From Mesorhizobium huakuii (GTDB taxonomy: Bacteria > Pseudomonadota > Alphaproteobacteria > Rhizobiales > Rhizobiaceae): a DNA stretch of 64,000 nucleotides. The stretch spans positions 3,096,001-3,160,000 of the forward strand of contig NZ_CP050296.1 in NCBI RefSeq assembly GCF_014189455.1, read 5' to 3'. The notes beneath the pieces are model-generated. The model searched no databases. It worked only from the letters and a program-made list of their open reading frames with translations, and was not told where the DNA came from. Below, piece by piece: positions 17,430-26,360 of the stretch. The translations under genes were made by a program, and so were the position numbers. The first letter of the stretch is position 1; every line of letters starts with the position of its first letter.

Positions 17430-18553
17430 CAGGACCGCCCCGTCTCTTGCGCGAACAGCACCCGCTTCCAATTGGTGTCCCTGGTCTGCATGCGCCAGAT
17501 GAAGGCATCGAGGATGTAGTGGGTGGCCTGGGGCAGGGCGAGCAGCGGCGCCAGCCAGATCAGCGCGTTGGAAGAGCCGAGCGACGGCAAGGTATCGAAG
17601 ACGCCGAAGAGGCTGCCATGCTCGCGCCAGACGAAGCCATCCCACAACCCCTCCTCCAGATAGGCGAGGCCGAAGAGGGCGGCCATGTAGACAGGCACGG
17701 CCCGCCAGGTGAACAGATGGGCGATCCATGGCGCCAGGAAGGAACTGCGCCCGCCTTGCAGACGCGCCTGGTTGCGGCCATAGCCCCAGATCAGCGCGAT
17801 ATAGGGGATGCCGTGGGCGATGATGTTGGTGCCGGTGAAGACGAGGTCGTTGTCGAACAGCACGATGCCGATGAACCAGGATGTCGCGGTGCCGACGAGC
17901 AGCAGATTGCGCGGCAGGTTGAAGCCTATACCGCGGCGCAGCAGCACGGTCTCCTTGACGACGTAGGCGGCCAGGATGGCGCCATAGAAAAGGCCGGCGA
18001 CGGTGGCGAGCAGCGGCAGGTCGAAGCGGATGAAATCGCCCTCGACGAACCAGGAGAATTGCCGCTGGTGGCAATGCCAGTAGATCAGCGGATAGAGCGT
18101 GGCGCCGTAGATCGCCGCCTTGTCGATGCGGCGCAAGAGCGGCGGCAGGCCGCGTTCCCGGCGGGCATAGATCATCATGAACCCGTATTGCTGGCGCACG
18201 AAGTGGAACACGGCGGCATAGGCAAGGACGCGCCAGAACGCCAGGCTGCCGCACCAGTAAAGCAGGCAGCCGCCGAGCCAGGCCAGCAGCGGCGTCAAGC
18301 CATAGAGCCAGGGCCGCGCGCGAAGCTCGGCGCGGTCGAGATAGGTGCGGAACAGGGTCGAATAGACATGGGCCACGTCGACGCCGACCACGAGCACCAG
18401 CCAGACCCAGGGCGACGTCTCGCTTGCCACGCCGCCGAACAGCGACCATGCCAGGGCGGCCAGCGTCACCAGCAGCGCCGGCGCCAGGATGAAGCCGAGG
18501 TCGAAGCGGGCGGAGAATATCCAGGGTTGGGCCTTGAGGAGAGAATGGGCCAT
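17429..18553 (-). CDS. polytopic membrane protein of the polyamine operon
   Basis: This 374-residue hydrophobic protein has about nine to ten predicted membrane segments (for example LGFILAPALLVTLAALAWSL, LLLVGTATSWFIGIVLF). Polar clusters with many His and Arg include HVYSTLFRTYLDRAELRARP, YWHCHQRQFSWF and THYILDAFIWRMQ. I do not recognise a characterised family. It overlaps the genes on both sides by one base (TGATG), so it is made together with the amine oxidase and SpeD. It could transport or bind a polyamine product, but that is an inference from context. Confidence 0.8.
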   Translation of the reverse strand: MAHSLLKAQPWIFSARFDLGFILAPALLVTLAALAWSLFGGVASETSPWVWLVLVVGVDVAHVYSTLFRTYLDRAELRARPWLYGLTPLLAWLGGCLLYWCGSLAFWRVLAYAAVFHFVRQQYGFMMIYARRERGLPPLLRRIDKAAIYGATLYPLIYWHCHQRQFSWFVEGDFIRFDLPLLATVAGLFYGAILAAYVVKETVLLRRGIGFNLPRNLLLVGTATSWFIGIVLFDNDLVFTGTNIIAHGIPYIALIWGYGRNQARLQGGRSSFLAPWIAHLFTWRAVPVYMAALFGLAYLEEGLWDGFVWREHGSLFGVFDTLPSLGSSNALIWLAPLLALPQATHYILDAFIWRMQTRDTNWKRVLFAQETGRS

Positions 18554-20205
18554 CACAGCACCGTCTCGAAGGGATGGCTGAGATAGGCCATGGCGTTCTC
18601 GGCCGCACGCACCCCGTGCGTATAGGCCTCCTCGAAGATGGAGACGCCGCTCATGTCCGAATGGGCGGTGAAGACAGGCGGCTTCTGCACGAGACCCGCG
18701 CGCCGCTGCGCGCCCCAGATGAAGCCCGGCACCGGCCGGATCATCGCATGCCCCCAAACCCAGACGTCGACCCGCCGGACATGGCCTTCGAGCTCGGGGT
18801 GGACTGCCAGAAGCTCCTTGAGGAAGATGCCTTGCCAGGCCGGCAGCGGTCGCGCCAGGGCCTCCCGGCGCGCTTCCTCCGGCGGCAGGTGGCTGAGCGG
18901 CCAGTAATAGGTCAGCACCGTCTTGGTGGGGCGCATCTGCGTGATCTGGTGGGTGGCCACGACGTAGCCGAGCAAGGGGCTGTCGAAGACGACATTGTCC
19001 CAGCTCAGGCCGGCCCCCGTGCCGCCCGGCAGGCTGTCGAGCGTGATGTTGGCCACCGCCCAGGGCGCATAGGAAAAGCCGGCGGCCAGGGCAGCATCCT
19101 TGATCAGCCGCGCCGTGACGAAATGCGGCGTCGCCAGCACCACCGCCTTCGCCTCGACGCGGAAGGTCTTGTCCTCGGCCGCATCCCAGACATCGACCGA
19201 CACGCCGGTACCCCCTGTTTCAACGGAAAAAGCCAGCGCCCGCGGTCGCACGCGCGGGCCCAGGACCTCGGCGAGGCGGCGCGCGAGATAGCCGTTGCCT
19301 TCCGGCCAGGTCACCAGCCCCTGATCGTCGGCATCGGCCGCCCTGCCGTTGCGGGAGGCGAAATAATGGATGCCGGCCCAGGCCGAGACATCCTTCGACC
19401 GCGTGCCGTAGTCGTCGCGGCAGCAATAGTCGACATACCAGGCGAGCCCTGGCGAGCGGTAGCCTTCGCGCTCCATCCAGGCCGTCATGGCGATGGCGTC
19501 GAGTGCCATCAGGTCGGCGTCCTGCGAACTCAGGTCGAGCGGAATGGCAAAGGCGCGCTTGCCGTCGCTGCCGACGCGCCGGCGAAAGTCGCGCATCGTG
19601 GCGAAGAAGCGGCTGGTCTCCGTCTCCTCTTGCGCGGTAAGGCCTATCGCCGGCACCAGGCCGTCCTGCCAGCGCCCGTAACGGTAGAGGCGCTCGGACG
19701 GGTCGGCGCACAGCGCGTATTCGTCGTAGACTGGCGCGCCCGTCGGGCCGTAGCCGGTGATGATACCGAAATCCTCGAACAGTGCCCGCACCGCCTTGGC
19801 TTCCTGGGTCAGCAACGGCACGTAGTGGGCGCCCCAGGGAAAGGCGCAGACCTCGTTGCGTCCGCTCGCGGCATTGCCGCCGGGTGCGGCTTCGAGATCG
19901 AGCAGCAGGAAATCGTCATAGCCGGCCTTGGCAAGGCGATAGCCGGCGCCCAGGCCCGCGACGCCGCCGCCAACGATGACGATATCGGTCCGCAGGATCT
20001 CGCCCGGCGCGGCGAAGGTGCCGCCCCGCAGCCTGTGGCCGATGGCGGAGGAGGCGCCGACGAGTTCACCGGGCACCGCGCCGCCCTCGCCGCCGCTGGA
20101 CAGCACACTTCCGGCCAGCAGCTCTCTGCCGGCCAGCCCGGAACCGACAAGGCCGAGCGAGGCGGCGCCAAGAGCCAGGAACTGCTTGCGGGTGATCCGG
20201 CTCAT
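18553..20205 (-). CDS. FAD-dependent amine oxidase-like protein, possibly Tat-exported
   Basis: This 550-residue protein has an N-terminal dinucleotide-binding motif (IVGGGVAGLGAGYRLAKAG then LLLDLEAAPGGNA) and late FAD-contact sequence (AHSDMSGVSIFEEAYTHGV), as in the flavin amine oxidase/NAD(P)-binding superfamily. Before the FAD domain is a signal-like segment with RKQFLALG followed by small hydrophobic residues, resembling a Tat signal with RK in place of RR. A folded flavoprotein in the periplasm would fit. Its place beside SpeE and SpeD suggests a polyamine substrate. Confidence 0.78.
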   Translation of the reverse strand: MSRITRKQFLALGAASLGLVGSGLAGRELLAGSVLSSGGEGGAVPGELVGASSAIGHRLRGGTFAAPGEILRTDIVIVGGGVAGLGAGYRLAKAGYDDFLLLDLEAAPGGNAASGRNEVCAFPWGAHYVPLLTQEAKAVRALFEDFGIITGYGPTGAPVYDEYALCADPSERLYRYGRWQDGLVPAIGLTAQEETETSRFFATMRDFRRRVGSDGKRAFAIPLDLSSQDADLMALDAIAMTAWMEREGYRSPGLAWYVDYCCRDDYGTRSKDVSAWAGIHYFASRNGRAADADDQGLVTWPEGNGYLARRLAEVLGPRVRPRALAFSVETGGTGVSVDVWDAAEDKTFRVEAKAVVLATPHFVTARLIKDAALAAGFSYAPWAVANITLDSLPGGTGAGLSWDNVVFDSPLLGYVVATHQITQMRPTKTVLTYYWPLSHLPPEEARREALARPLPAWQGIFLKELLAVHPELEGHVRRVDVWVWGHAMIRPVPGFIWGAQRRAGLVQKPPVFTAHSDMSGVSIFEEAYTHGVRAAENAMAYLSHPFETVL

Positions 20206-20310
20206 GGCATGGCCATCGCTCGCGAAGCCGACCGCACGGTCATGATCTTCGGATGCGCCGCGTTCAAAGGAGGTCGTTCCTTGCCGGTCTGAAAACCGGC
20301 ACGCCGGCTT

Positions 20311-21822
20311 TCAATAAATGAGGTAATCGCCCCACTCCTCGTCGAAATAGCGCACCAGCGGCTGGTCATCGAGCCGCTGGATGGCGGTGGCGACATGCGC
20401 CATGTCGGGCGGAAACTGGAACATCGCCTTCATGGTCGGCAGGTCGAGGAAGCGCAGCCCCTCGGGCAGGTGCTCCGGCACCCGATAGGGCGAGAAGGAG
20501 CCGATGATGAAGCCCCACTCGCCGAAGGACGGCACGAAGAGATGATAGGCGGCGGTCTGGTAACCGGCCGCGGCAAGTGTGTTGTCGACGCACCAGAAGG
20601 ATTTGCGCGCGATGAGCGGCGAGGTGCTCTGGATCACCACGATGCCGTCATCGTTCAGTGCCGATTTCAGCTGGCGGTAGAAGGTGAGAGAGTACAGCTT
20701 GCCGATCGAGAAATTGGAGGGGTCGGGCAGGTCGATGATCACCACATCGAAGCGCTGATCGGCCGGCTTCCGTTCCCGCAGCCAGAGAAAGGCGTCGGCA
20801 TTGATCAGTGTCAGCTTGGGCGAGGACAGGGCGCCGCCATTGAGGGCCGTCATCAGCTCGTTGCTGGAAAACAGGCGCGTCATGGCGGGGTCGAGATCGA
20901 CCATGGTCACGGCCTCGACTGCCGGATATTTCAACACCTCCCGCAGCGCCAGGCCATCACCGCCGCCGATGATCAGCACCTTGCGTGGCGCCTTCAGCGC
21001 GCTCATCGCCGGATGCACCAGCGCCTCGTGGTAGCGATATTCGTCCAGCGACGAGAATTGCAGGTTCGAATTGAGGAAGAGGCGGATGTCGCGCTGCTGG
21101 CGGGTGACCACAATGCGTTGGTAGGGCGTGGATTGGGCGAAGATCACCGTGCCCGGATAAATGCTCGCCTCCGAGATCGACTGGATGCGTTCCGACCAGA
21201 CGAAGCCGGCGATGAGCAGCGCCAGCACGGTGAAGGCCGCCGCCTTGTGCGCCGCCCGCCGGGGTATGATGTCGGCCTTGATGGCATGGAGCATCCAGAT
21301 CGCCACCATGGTGTTGAGGATGCCGAACAGGAAGGCCGAGCGGATCAGGCCGAGATGCGGCACCAGCACCAGCGGGAAGAGAAGCGAGGCGAAGAGCGCG
21401 CCGATATAGTCGAAGGTAAAGACCTTGGAGACCAGGTCCTTGAAGGCGAGCCGCCCCTCCAGGATGCGCAGCAGCAGGGGAATTTCGACGCCGACCAGGA
21501 TGCCGATCACGCCGACCAGGACATAGAGCCAGAGGCGGAAGGAGGCGACCTGGTCGAACAGGATGAACAGCGCCGCGGCCGAGGAACCGCCGATCGCCCC
21601 GATCAGAAGTTCGATGCGGACGAAATAGGCGAGCAGGTTGCGCTCGATATAGCGCGACAGCCACGACCCCACGCCCATGGCGAAGAGATAGGCGCCGATG
21701 ATGGTGGAGAACTGCGTGACGGAATCGCCGAGCAGGTAGCTCGCCAGCGTGCCGGCGATCAATTCGTAGACCAGTCCGCAGGTCGCGATGACGAAGGCGG
21801 AAAAGAGCAGCAGGATTTCCAC
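20311..21822 (-). CDS. membrane-fused spermidine synthase-like protein
   Basis: This 503-residue protein has about seven N-terminal membrane segments (to about residue 210). A cytoplasmic aminopropyltransferase domain follows, with motifs VLIIGGGDGLALREVLKYP, MVDLDPAMTRLF and VVIIDLPDPSNFSIGKLYS (Asp of the catalytic DxPDP-type loop). It would transfer the aminopropyl group of decarboxylated SAM to an amine at the membrane. The start is GTG at 21822. This fusion architecture differs from soluble SpeE. Confidence 0.88.
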   Translation of the reverse strand: MEILLLFSAFVIATCGLVYELIAGTLASYLLGDSVTQFSTIIGAYLFAMGVGSWLSRYIERNLLAYFVRIELLIGAIGGSSAAALFILFDQVASFRLWLYVLVGVIGILVGVEIPLLLRILEGRLAFKDLVSKVFTFDYIGALFASLLFPLVLVPHLGLIRSAFLFGILNTMVAIWMLHAIKADIIPRRAAHKAAAFTVLALLIAGFVWSERIQSISEASIYPGTVIFAQSTPYQRIVVTRQQRDIRLFLNSNLQFSSLDEYRYHEALVHPAMSALKAPRKVLIIGGGDGLALREVLKYPAVEAVTMVDLDPAMTRLFSSNELMTALNGGALSSPKLTLINADAFLWLRERKPADQRFDVVIIDLPDPSNFSIGKLYSLTFYRQLKSALNDDGIVVIQSTSPLIARKSFWCVDNTLAAAGYQTAAYHLFVPSFGEWGFIIGSFSPYRVPEHLPEGLRFLDLPTMKAMFQFPPDMAHVATAIQRLDDQPLVRYFDEEWGDYLIY

Positions 21823-21859
21823 GAAAGCGCCTTACGCCAACTCGCCCGGGGATCGCCCG

Positions 21860-22087
21860 TCAGCCATGAATGGCCGAGGCGATGATGAGGGCGATGCCGA
21901 TCGCCACCGACCCCAGGAAAATCGCCAGCGCCATGTTCTGCTTCTCGCAGATTTCTTTCCAGACGTGCACTTTCGGGGTCAAGAGGTCAAGCAGCACGAA
22001 GGCGATGACGAAGACGACGAGGCCCAGGCTCGAATAGACCAAAGAGGCAACGACGAGTTTCAAATCGATCAGGCCGGTCACATCCAT
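21860..22087 (-). CDS. DUF350 (YjfL-like) small membrane protein
   Basis: This 75-residue protein has two hydrophobic segments (LVVASLVYSSLGLVVFVIAF and ALAIFLGSVAIGIALIIASA) around a polar loop, the DUF350 pattern. A GGGGG ribosome site precedes the ATG. In Escherichia coli the DUF350 protein YjfL lies beside a PspA paralogue and a glutathionylspermidine-synthase-like enzyme, a comparable membrane and polyamine context. Function unknown. Confidence 0.8.
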   Translation of the reverse strand: MDVTGLIDLKLVVASLVYSSLGLVVFVIAFVLLDLLTPKVHVWKEICEKQNMALAIFLGSVAIGIALIIASAIHG

Positions 22088-22097
22088 CGAAAGCCCC

Positions 22098-22235
22098 CTA
22101 TTTGTGATATTCGTTGACGCCACGGTTGGCGGTCTGCTTGCCGTTGAACATCGCGGTCAAGGCATAGCCGTTGAAGTTGGCCGCCGACATGCCGAGCACG
22201 ACCAGCATGGCATAGATCATCTGCAGCTTGCTCAT
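22098..22235 (-). CDS. 45-residue membrane peptide of the polyamine operon
   Basis: The peptide starts MSKLQMIYAMLVVLGMSAAN, a single hydrophobic helix, and ends in a polar tail (NGKQTANRGVNEYHK). It sits 10 bp upstream of the DUF350 gene. A GAAGAG-like site precedes the ATG. No known family is recognised; retention in a tight operon supports it as real. Confidence 0.65.
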   Translation of the reverse strand: MSKLQMIYAMLVVLGMSAANFNGYALTAMFNGKQTANRGVNEYHK

Positions 22236-22251
22236 CTCTTCCCCTCTCGCA

Positions 22252-23550
22252 TCACTCGGCAACGCCACCCTTTTCCCAGCGCGACTTCTCAAACATCGAC
22301 CGCTTGACGAGGCCGAACGCCGGCACGACCAGCAGCAGCGCCATGGCGATCAAATAGTTCGACCAGACCGGCACGCCGTGTCGGACAGAGATGACGACAC
22401 GCTGCGCCAATGACGATGCCTTGGAGAACACGCCGGCATCGGGCTCGACCAGCAATTGATAGGTGCCCGGCGGAACCGGCGGCAGCAGCGAAGTCGTGTC
22501 ATAGCTGCCCTCCTCCCAGGCGCCGTCGGAATCTTGTCCGCTGTAATGATCCAGCGCCTGGAACACCGGATAGCCCTGGTTGGTGTCGGTGTTGACCAGC
22601 GCCATGTCGAGCTCAAGCCAGTCATTGTTGAGGTACGAGGTGGTATCGATCTCGATATTGCCCTCCTTTTCCAATCGGAACGGCCTGGAGGACAGGGTCT
22701 TGCCCTTGTCGGCGGCGGTCAGATCGTAGGTTTGGAAACTGACGATCGCGTTTTCCGACATTGTCAGCGAGACGACTTGCAGCAGCGTGGCGCCAACCAC
22801 CGCCGCCAGGATGACGTTGAAGGAAGCCTTGTAAGGATTCACCTGACTGACGCCCGCCGAGAAGGACGAGGGCACGCGCAGCGGCAGCTTGAAGGCGGCG
22901 GCGACGAGGCTTGCGTCGAGATATTCGCCCTCGGAGACGATGATCTCCTCGTCGTTTTTCTCCACCATCAGCCTGTAGGGCGGCGCGATATAGTCGGTTA
23001 CGGCGGTGACGTCCGAGGTTGATGCCCGCCAGAAGAATTCGCCGGCAACGTAGGTTGTGCGTGCAATCCCCTTGCCGAAGAACTGGTAGCTGCGTCCATT
23101 CGCATCGATCCCGCCCTGGCTGCCCGCGCCGGGGACGTCGCGGTTCAGCATCTTCACCAGGGTCCAGTGGTCGTATTCCTCGGCAAGGAATCGATAGCCG
23201 TGATAGGGGTTGAATAGCAGGTATTCGGTCCACTGGAAGTCGCCGGGCCCATCGCTGCGCCGCATAAAGCCGACGACTTCCCATTCGATATCACCAAGCC
23301 GGGCACGCACGCCGATCGGGATCTCGGCGTCCTGCATCGCCGATTGCGCCGTCTCGATGATGTTCAGATTTTCGTCGGCGACATCGATCACGGACGAACA
23401 CTGGCTGCAGGTGGCTGATATCGACTGGCCGGCCGCGCGCAGCGTGACCGGCCCGCCGCAATTCGGGCAGGCGAAGGTGCGCGGCTTGCCGGGCGCGCGC
23501 GGCGGCGGCGCCGGCTCGGCGGACGGCAGGATCGAAGGCTGCTCGCCCAT
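22252..23550 (-). CDS. DUF4178 protein with zinc ribbon and C-terminal membrane segments
   Basis: This protein of about 432 residues has a zinc ribbon near the N-terminus (FACPNCGG... CSQC), a DUF4178 beta-rich region (IGVRARLGDIEWEVVGFMRR, EYLLFNPYHGYRFLAEEYDH), and two hydrophobic segments (about residues 245-265 and 395-412) flanking a beta-rich domain. The start overlaps the previous stop (TGATG at 23550). It resembles the preceding gene in its ribbon and DUF4178 units, suggesting duplication. Function unknown, probably membrane-anchored. Confidence 0.78.
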   Translation of the reverse strand: MGEQPSILPSAEPAPPPRAPGKPRTFACPNCGGPVTLRAAGQSISATCSQCSSVIDVADENLNIIETAQSAMQDAEIPIGVRARLGDIEWEVVGFMRRSDGPGDFQWTEYLLFNPYHGYRFLAEEYDHWTLVKMLNRDVPGAGSQGGIDANGRSYQFFGKGIARTTYVAGEFFWRASTSDVTAVTDYIAPPYRLMVEKNDEEIIVSEGEYLDASLVAAAFKLPLRVPSSFSAGVSQVNPYKASFNVILAAVVGATLLQVVSLTMSENAIVSFQTYDLTAADKGKTLSSRPFRLEKEGNIEIDTTSYLNNDWLELDMALVNTDTNQGYPVFQALDHYSGQDSDGAWEEGSYDTTSLLPPVPPGTYQLLVEPDAGVFSKASSLAQRVVISVRHGVPVWSNYLIAMALLLVVPAFGLVKRSMFEKSRWEKGGVAE

Positions 23551-24227
23551 CACCATCCCTCCAGCGGCCGCAGATTGCTGAAGCGGAAGGCATCCCACTC
23601 CACATAGCGGCCGACATAGGCATGGGCCTCGCGGCCATCATGATCGAGCGTGGCGAACTCGCCCTTCCTGCCGATGCAGTCGATCGCGACCGTCCGGCGG
23701 CCCTTGGGCGCGGCGAAGGGCAGTTCGCCCTCCGATCCCAGGCAGGTCGCCAGCTTGATGTCGACCGCGCGCAGCGTGACGCCGCCGAGTTCGACCACAA
23801 AGCCGGGCCTTGCCTCGGCGGCGGCCTTGCCGCTTGTCAGCAGTGCCCGACAGTGGGCGAGGGTCGCCTCGACGTCGCGGGGCAAGGCACCTTCCAGTTC
23901 GAAGCTGATGGAGAAGGACCCTTGTGCCTCGCCGATCCAGCCGCGCCGGCCGTCCGCCATCAGAAGGTGCCATTCGTTCCACAGCCCGTCGCGCCAGCCG
24001 ATCTTCAGCCGCCCGATGAGCGTGAAGGACTGCTCCTCGAAATAGCCGCCGCTGCCCAGTTGCAACGGGCTCATGTCGTCCGGCAGGGCGGCCATCACGC
24101 CGATCGACTTCACGTCGACATCCGTGCGCACCACCATGGACTGGCAATAGGCGCAAACGGCATAGACCGATTGCGCCGATTGGAAGGTGACATCAGCGCC
24201 GCAAGACGGACAGGCGAACTTGCGCAT
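23550..24227 (-). CDS. DUF4178 protein with N-terminal zinc ribbon
   Basis: This 225-residue soluble protein begins MRKFACPSCGADVTF with a second cysteine pair (CAYC), forming a zinc ribbon. A DUF4178 domain (LGSGGYFEEQSFTLIGRLKI, WNEWHLLMADGRRGWIGEAQ) follows. It is translationally coupled to the larger DUF4178 protein. DUF4178 proteins are often encoded next to SPFH proteins and membrane polyamine genes, as here. Molecular role unknown. Confidence 0.8.
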   Translation of the reverse strand: MRKFACPSCGADVTFQSAQSVYAVCAYCQSMVVRTDVDVKSIGVMAALPDDMSPLQLGSGGYFEEQSFTLIGRLKIGWRDGLWNEWHLLMADGRRGWIGEAQGSFSISFELEGALPRDVEATLAHCRALLTSGKAAAEARPGFVVELGGVTLRAVDIKLATCLGSEGELPFAAPKGRRTVAIDCIGRKGEFATLDHDGREAHAYVGRYVEWDAFRFSNLRPLEGW

Positions 24228-24304
24228 GAAAACCCTGAGTTGGCGATTGGCTGCGCCGGCCCCCCGGCACCGCAAGGTTTGGAAAGCTGAGCCCGCTTCG
24301 GAGC

Positions 24305-25318
24305 CTATTTGATTCGCGACAGAAGTTCGGCCTTCTTGGCGTCGAATTCCTGCTGCGTCAGGATCCCCTTGGCAAGCAGGCCGCCGAGCCTTTCGAGCAG
24401 CTGGATCGGGTCCTCGGCCGGTTGAGCCGGCGCCGCCTGGGCCGGCGTTGCCGGAGCAGCAGCGTTGCCGAAACCCTGCGCCATGGTCTGGCCGATCGCC
24501 AGCCCTGCTCCAAGGCCAGCTCCCGCCCCCGCCAGCCCGCCCGGATTCTCGGCGGCGATGGGGATCGATTCGGCGGTCTGGAACTGGACGTAGCGATTGA
24601 GGTCGCCCAGCATGTTCATCGAACTCACCTTGTCGAGGATGCGTTGAAGTTCGTCGGGCAGCGACAGGCTCTGCACGTAGAAGCTCTTGACGTCGATGCC
24701 ATAGGCCCGCAGCGCCGGGCCGATCGCCTCCGCCAGCTTCTGCGAGAACGCGTCCTGATTGGCCGCCATGTCGATGAAGGCGACGCTGCTCTGGCCAAGC
24801 GTGGTGGCGATGGCCGTGAGGATGACACCGCGCAGCTGGCCTTCGATCATCTCGGAGGTGGAGCGCTCGGCCGTGCCGACCAGGCGCGACCAGAACATTT
24901 CGACATCGCCGATGGCATAGGAATAGTTACCGAAGGCGCGCAGGCGGATCGGCCCATATTCCTTGTCGCGGACGGTCAGGGGCTGGGTGGTGCCCCATTT
25001 GCGGTCGATCTGGTCCTTGGTGTCGAAGAAATACACGTCCGACTTGAAGGGGGACTCGAAGAACTTGTCCCAGTTCTTCAGATAGGTCAGCACCGGCAGC
25101 GTCTGGGTATTAAGCGTGTAGGTGCCTGGCCCGAAGACGTCGGCGATCTTGCCTTCATTGAAGAAGGCCGCCTTCTGCGTCTCGCGCACCACGAGCTGGG
25201 CGCCGTTTTGAATTTCCATGCCGGACATCGGGAAGCGAGAGGCCAGCACGCCCGGCTCGTCGGCAGTCCACTGGATGACGTCGATAAATTGTTTGGAAAT
25301 AAAGTCGAGAATGCCCAT
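24305..25318 (-). CDS. SPFH-domain protein with C-terminal SHOCT motif (YdjI/virion-core-like)
   Basis: This protein of about 337 residues starts MGILDFISKQFIDVIQW at an ATG with GGAG nine bases upstream. The SPFH/band-7-like body spans about 30-250 (VRETQKAAFFNEGKIADVFG, LTAIATTLGQSSVAFIDMAA). A Gly/Ala/Pro-rich linker leads to a terminal SHOCT helix pair (LLERLGGLLAKGILTQQEFD). SPFH proteins build membrane-associated cages or scaffolds. It is the first gene of the nine-gene operon and may set up the membrane platform for it. Confidence 0.85.
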   Translation of the reverse strand: MGILDFISKQFIDVIQWTADEPGVLASRFPMSGMEIQNGAQLVVRETQKAAFFNEGKIADVFGPGTYTLNTQTLPVLTYLKNWDKFFESPFKSDVYFFDTKDQIDRKWGTTQPLTVRDKEYGPIRLRAFGNYSYAIGDVEMFWSRLVGTAERSTSEMIEGQLRGVILTAIATTLGQSSVAFIDMAANQDAFSQKLAEAIGPALRAYGIDVKSFYVQSLSLPDELQRILDKVSSMNMLGDLNRYVQFQTAESIPIAAENPGGLAGAGAGLGAGLAIGQTMAQGFGNAAAPATPAQAAPAQPAEDPIQLLERLGGLLAKGILTQQEFDAKKAELLSRIK

Positions 25319-25432
25319 GCCCGTTTGCTCCATTTCAACGGATCTAAACCCCGAGACGACCCATCCGGCCCAGCACGGCTGGCAAATGAGCAAGACTAAT
25401 CCAGGGCCTCGAAGTGCCGCGACATCAGCCCT

Positions 25433-25462
25433 TTAGTAACCGCTCGCAAGGGTCGAACACAA
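25433..25462 (-). promoter_or_regulatory. possible promoter of the SPFH-polyamine operon
   Basis: On the reverse strand TTGTGT (25462-25457), an 18-bp spacer and TACTAA (25438-25433) lie about 110 bp before the SPFH start. It is the best sigma70-like match in the 259-bp gap, but only a moderate one. Confidence 0.3.
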
Positions 25463-25577
25463 CCAGTTTGTGAGGATGCGTCCGGCCCGTGTTGGTGCAG
25501 TTGAGCGTTGCTTTGCAGGCATGAGACGCCAAAGCGAAGAGCAATCCACGATTGTGCTGATGATCCTGGTTGAGTGA

Positions 25578-25970
25578 CTACGGGTTTTGCTGGACACGCT
25601 TTTCGAGCTCGGCCGTGCGTGCGCTCAAATCGTCCAGTTCAAACCCTTGAGATGAGAGGAAGGCCGCCGATCCGTTGTTGGGATCGGCGGCAAGACGGTG
25701 CGTTTCCTGCAAATGATGTTTCAGCCAGGCGCGCTGCTCACGCTGCAGCTGGGCACGTTGAGGGCCATGTTCGCGATGCATCAGGGTGTTGTAAGCCGCG
25801 TTCAACCTGGCATCTAACTTGTCGATCTCGGCTTTCCCGCAATCCAGCATTTGCGAGGTGACGCCGGCGGACCGGTCGATGCACGCTTTCATTTCGGCGT
25901 CGCTCTGCGCCATCGCGGGATGAGCCGCGGTCATGGCTGAAATTCCAAGGAGGCAGGCATATCGGCGCAT
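25578..25970 (-). CDS. LprI-like (DUF1311) secreted protein
   Basis: This 130-residue protein has a signal peptide (MRRYACLLGISAMTAAHPAMA-QS). The mature part has the DUF1311/lysozyme-inhibitor LprI pattern: CIDRSAGVTSQMLDCGKAEI with paired cysteines, LDARLNAAYNTLM and QRAWLKHHLQ. Such proteins are periplasmic and some inhibit lysozyme; the role here is unproved. The ATG at 25970 is chosen because the signal peptide begins there. Confidence 0.8.
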   Translation of the reverse strand: MRRYACLLGISAMTAAHPAMAQSDAEMKACIDRSAGVTSQMLDCGKAEIDKLDARLNAAYNTLMHREHGPQRAQLQREQRAWLKHHLQETHRLAADPNNGSAAFLSSQGFELDDLSARTAELEKRVQQNP

Positions 25971-26111
25971 GGACGCGGTTCCTGAATGCGGGTTAGGGCT
26001 GTTTCGGCGCGCGCCTCTCGGATTGGCAGCAAGCACGGTCCATCGGCACGTTGGACACGATATGTTGGGCGGGGCTCGAACGCGTCAAGGCTTGGCCCGT
26101 CATATCCTGCC

Positions 26112-26254
26112 TCACCCGTAACACCCGCGCTCCACCACCAGCCGGCGCACCAGTGCCGACACCGCATCAATCGCTGGCCTCGGCCTGTCCTTTAGCCGGC
26201 CAAATTTCCTGCACCGCGCCAACGCGTCGATCTGGATCGGCCGGCGCGCTCCAG
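26112..26254 (-). pseudogene. degenerate 3' end of a panE (ketopantoate reductase-like) paralogue
   Basis: This stretch aligns, by eye at roughly three quarters to four fifths identity, with the last 145 bp of the intact gene at 33325-34305, including the end VVERGCYG-stop against AVERECYG-stop. Small indels break the frame and nothing of the remaining gene is visible upstream. The rest of the 390-bp gap from 25971 to 26360 shows no gene. Confidence 0.75.
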
Positions 26255-26360
26255 CGAGTAAAAGAACGGCGCGTCACGGGCCAAAAATCGGGCGATTGCA
26301 CCGTAAGGTGCTGAAATCCTTAACGCGATTTTCACCCGACTGGCCTAGCTACTTACCCCC

